Shown: in pieces, positions 4,920 through 5,998 of the stretch
How positions within the stretch are numbered: position 1 is the stretch's first letter
Layout of the letters: every line of letters begins with the position of its first letter
From: Microbacterium sp.
GTDB lineage: Bacteria > Actinomycetota > Actinomycetes > Actinomycetales > Microbacteriaceae
Assembly: GCA_031286555.1 (NCBI GenBank)
Contig: JAITUD010000026.1
Coordinates: 1 to 5,998 of the forward strand
DNA length: 5,998 bases
Direction of reading: 5' to 3'
Made by a program: the position numbers and the translations under genes
Notes under the pieces: model-generated
The model's input: the letters and a program-made list of their open reading frames with translations, nothing else
Told to the model about the DNA's origin: nothing
Database searches by the model: none

Positions 4920-5998
4920 TCAGCCGAACAGGAGGGTTCGGCGCAGCCGGTCGGTCTCGGAGACCGCATCAGGCACGACCTGCGCGAGGCCGGTTCCGGC
5001 CAGCCAGGCGCCCACCGCCGCGACGCCCGGGATCGCGCGCACGGCCGCCCGAGCGGCGGCGCGCCGCTCGGCGGACCCGATGACGGATGCCGGCTGGGCC
5101 TGCACATGGCGCGTACGATGCGCGGCGACCAGCTGCTCCGGGCGCAGCGTCACGCCGAGCATCGCGGATGCCTGGTCGAGGGCCAGCTGCGCGGCATCCG
5201 CGTCGTCGAGTGCGGCGGTGGCGGGCGCCTCGCCCTGACTGCCGAACGAGACCCGCACGATCTGGCGACCTGCGGCGGCCTCCCGCAGCCAGCCCCACTT
5301 GACGGTCGAGTGCGTGAGCGCCTTCGCGATGCGGCTGCCCGGCACCGTGAGCACGCCGGTGCCGCGCGGCGCGGAATCGAGCTCCGGCGCGTCCAGCACC
5401 AGCGTGACGATCTCGATCTCGGGCGCGAGGGCCGGCTCGCCGAGGTCGGCGTGCCCCGCGAGCAGTGCCCGTGCGGCGGACTCGGAGGTCGCGATGACCA
5501 CGGCGTCCGCCCGCAGGATCTCGGACTCGGGGGTACCCTCATCGGTGATGCTCAGGTCGCGATCCGTTCCGCTCTCCACGTCGGATTCCGGGACGAACGG
5601 CGACTCGAGCGAGGGTTCGACGTCGATCTGAGCGACGCACACCTCCCACGCACTGCCGTCGCGCTCAAGCTTCTCGACGTGCGCGCCGGTGCGGATCTCG
5701 ACGCCGAGCTCCTCGAGGTCAGCGCGCAGCGCGTCGACCAGGGTGCTCATGCCGCCGACGAGTCCCTCGACGGCCGAGCCGGGCGCCGTGCCCTTCTGCT
5801 CCCGCTCGCCGCGCAGTACCGCGACCGCGCCGGAGAGCGAGCCGACGCGGGTGAGCGCCGCGCTCAGCCCTGGTGCGACAGCCTCGACGTCGACGTCGTC
5901 CGGGTGCGCGGAGTAGACGCCGGCGGTGACAGGGGCGACCAGCCGGTCGCGCGCCTTCTCGCCCATCCGCGTGGCGACGAGCTTCCCGAGGCTCTTCT
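4920..5998 (-). CDS. hemY: Coproporphyrinogen III / protoporphyrinogen oxidase, FAD-dependent (5' truncated)
   Basis: Oxygen-dependent flavoprotein that takes six electrons from the porphyrinogen. In Gram-positive bacteria with HemQ the substrate is coproporphyrinogen III (CgoX). About 358 residues are visible, and the frame runs off the right edge. The ATG at 5966 is not the start, because the reading continues upstream as KSLGKLVATRMGEKARDRLVAP, a family motif. The N-terminal FAD dinucleotide motif and roughly 110-130 residues are therefore outside. Visible signatures are PVTAGVYSAHPDDV, GLVGGMSTLVDALRADLE, RADAVVIAT, GTGVLTVPGSRIAKALTHSTVKWGWL, QIVRVSFG and the C-terminal FAD-contact region IPGVAAVGAWLAGTGLAQVVPDA, which is less canonical than the usual GxGxP...SG form. 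An acidic insertion of about 38 residues (5630-5517) lies before RADAVVIAT. Gene placement upstream of hemQ fits actinobacterial heme clusters. Confidence 0.94.
   Translation of the reverse strand, partial: KSLGKLVATRMGEKARDRLVAPVTAGVYSAHPDDVDVEAVAPGLSAALTRVGSLSGAVAVLRGEREQKGTAPGSAVEGLVGGMSTLVDALRADLEELGVEIRTGAHVEKLERDGSAWEVCVAQIDVEPSLESPFVPESDVESGTDRDLSITDEGTPESEILRADAVVIATSESAARALLAGHADLGEPALAPEIEIVTLVLDAPELDSAPRGTGVLTVPGSRIAKALTHSTVKWGWLREAAAGRQIVRVSFGSQGEAPATAALDDADAAQLALDQASAMLGVTLRPEQLVAAHRTRHVQAQPASVIGSAERRAAARAAVRAIPGVAAVGAWLAGTGLAQVVPDAVSETDRLRRTLLFG

Overview
The window is high-GC DNA in which every supported gene lies on the minus strand. It is part of a heme biosynthesis cluster from a high-GC Gram-positive bacterium. 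Protein style, the coproporphyrin-type pathway genes, the heavy use of GGATGC-type hexamers and a short intergenic repeat all suggest an actinobacterium of the Microbacteriaceae, probably close to Microbacterium. The taxon is an inference.

Reading in the direction of transcription (right to left): a 5'-truncated coproporphyrinogen/protoporphyrinogen oxidase (hemY/cgoX, 5998-4920); a 97-nt gap; three small membrane-protein genes packed together (YtxH-like 4811-4449, YqjE/holin-3_6-like 4447-4016, DUF3618-like 4029-3751); a 76-nt gap with a dispersed repeat and strong overlapping hairpins; then hemQ (3674-2997), hemC (2992-2006) and hemD (1999-1193), separated by only 4 and 6 nt; an 82-nt gap; and hemB (1110-127). 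The last ~126 nt (positions 1-126) hold a second copy of the repeat and hairpins, with no gene I can support.

Together, HemB (two ALA to porphobilinogen), HemC (four porphobilinogen to hydroxymethylbilane) and HemD (to uroporphyrinogen III) form the common trunk. HemY/CgoX (coproporphyrinogen III to coproporphyrin III) and HemQ (coproheme to heme b) belong to the coproporphyrin-dependent branch of Gram-positive bacteria. HemE, ferrochelatase (CpfC/HemH) and the ALA-forming genes are not in the window. The three membrane genes are not known heme enzymes. Their layout recalls the E. coli yqjD-yqjE-yqjK group.

No wholly new system is evident. The most interesting non-coding signals are: (i) two near-identical 34-35 nt repeats, each starting a few bases after a stop codon in the same orientation, one with a 14-nt duplication that includes the hemB stop codon; (ii) two mutually exclusive hairpins in the hemQ leader, directly next to an unusually close Shine-Dalgarno; and (iii) an acidic insertion of about 38 residues in HemY.
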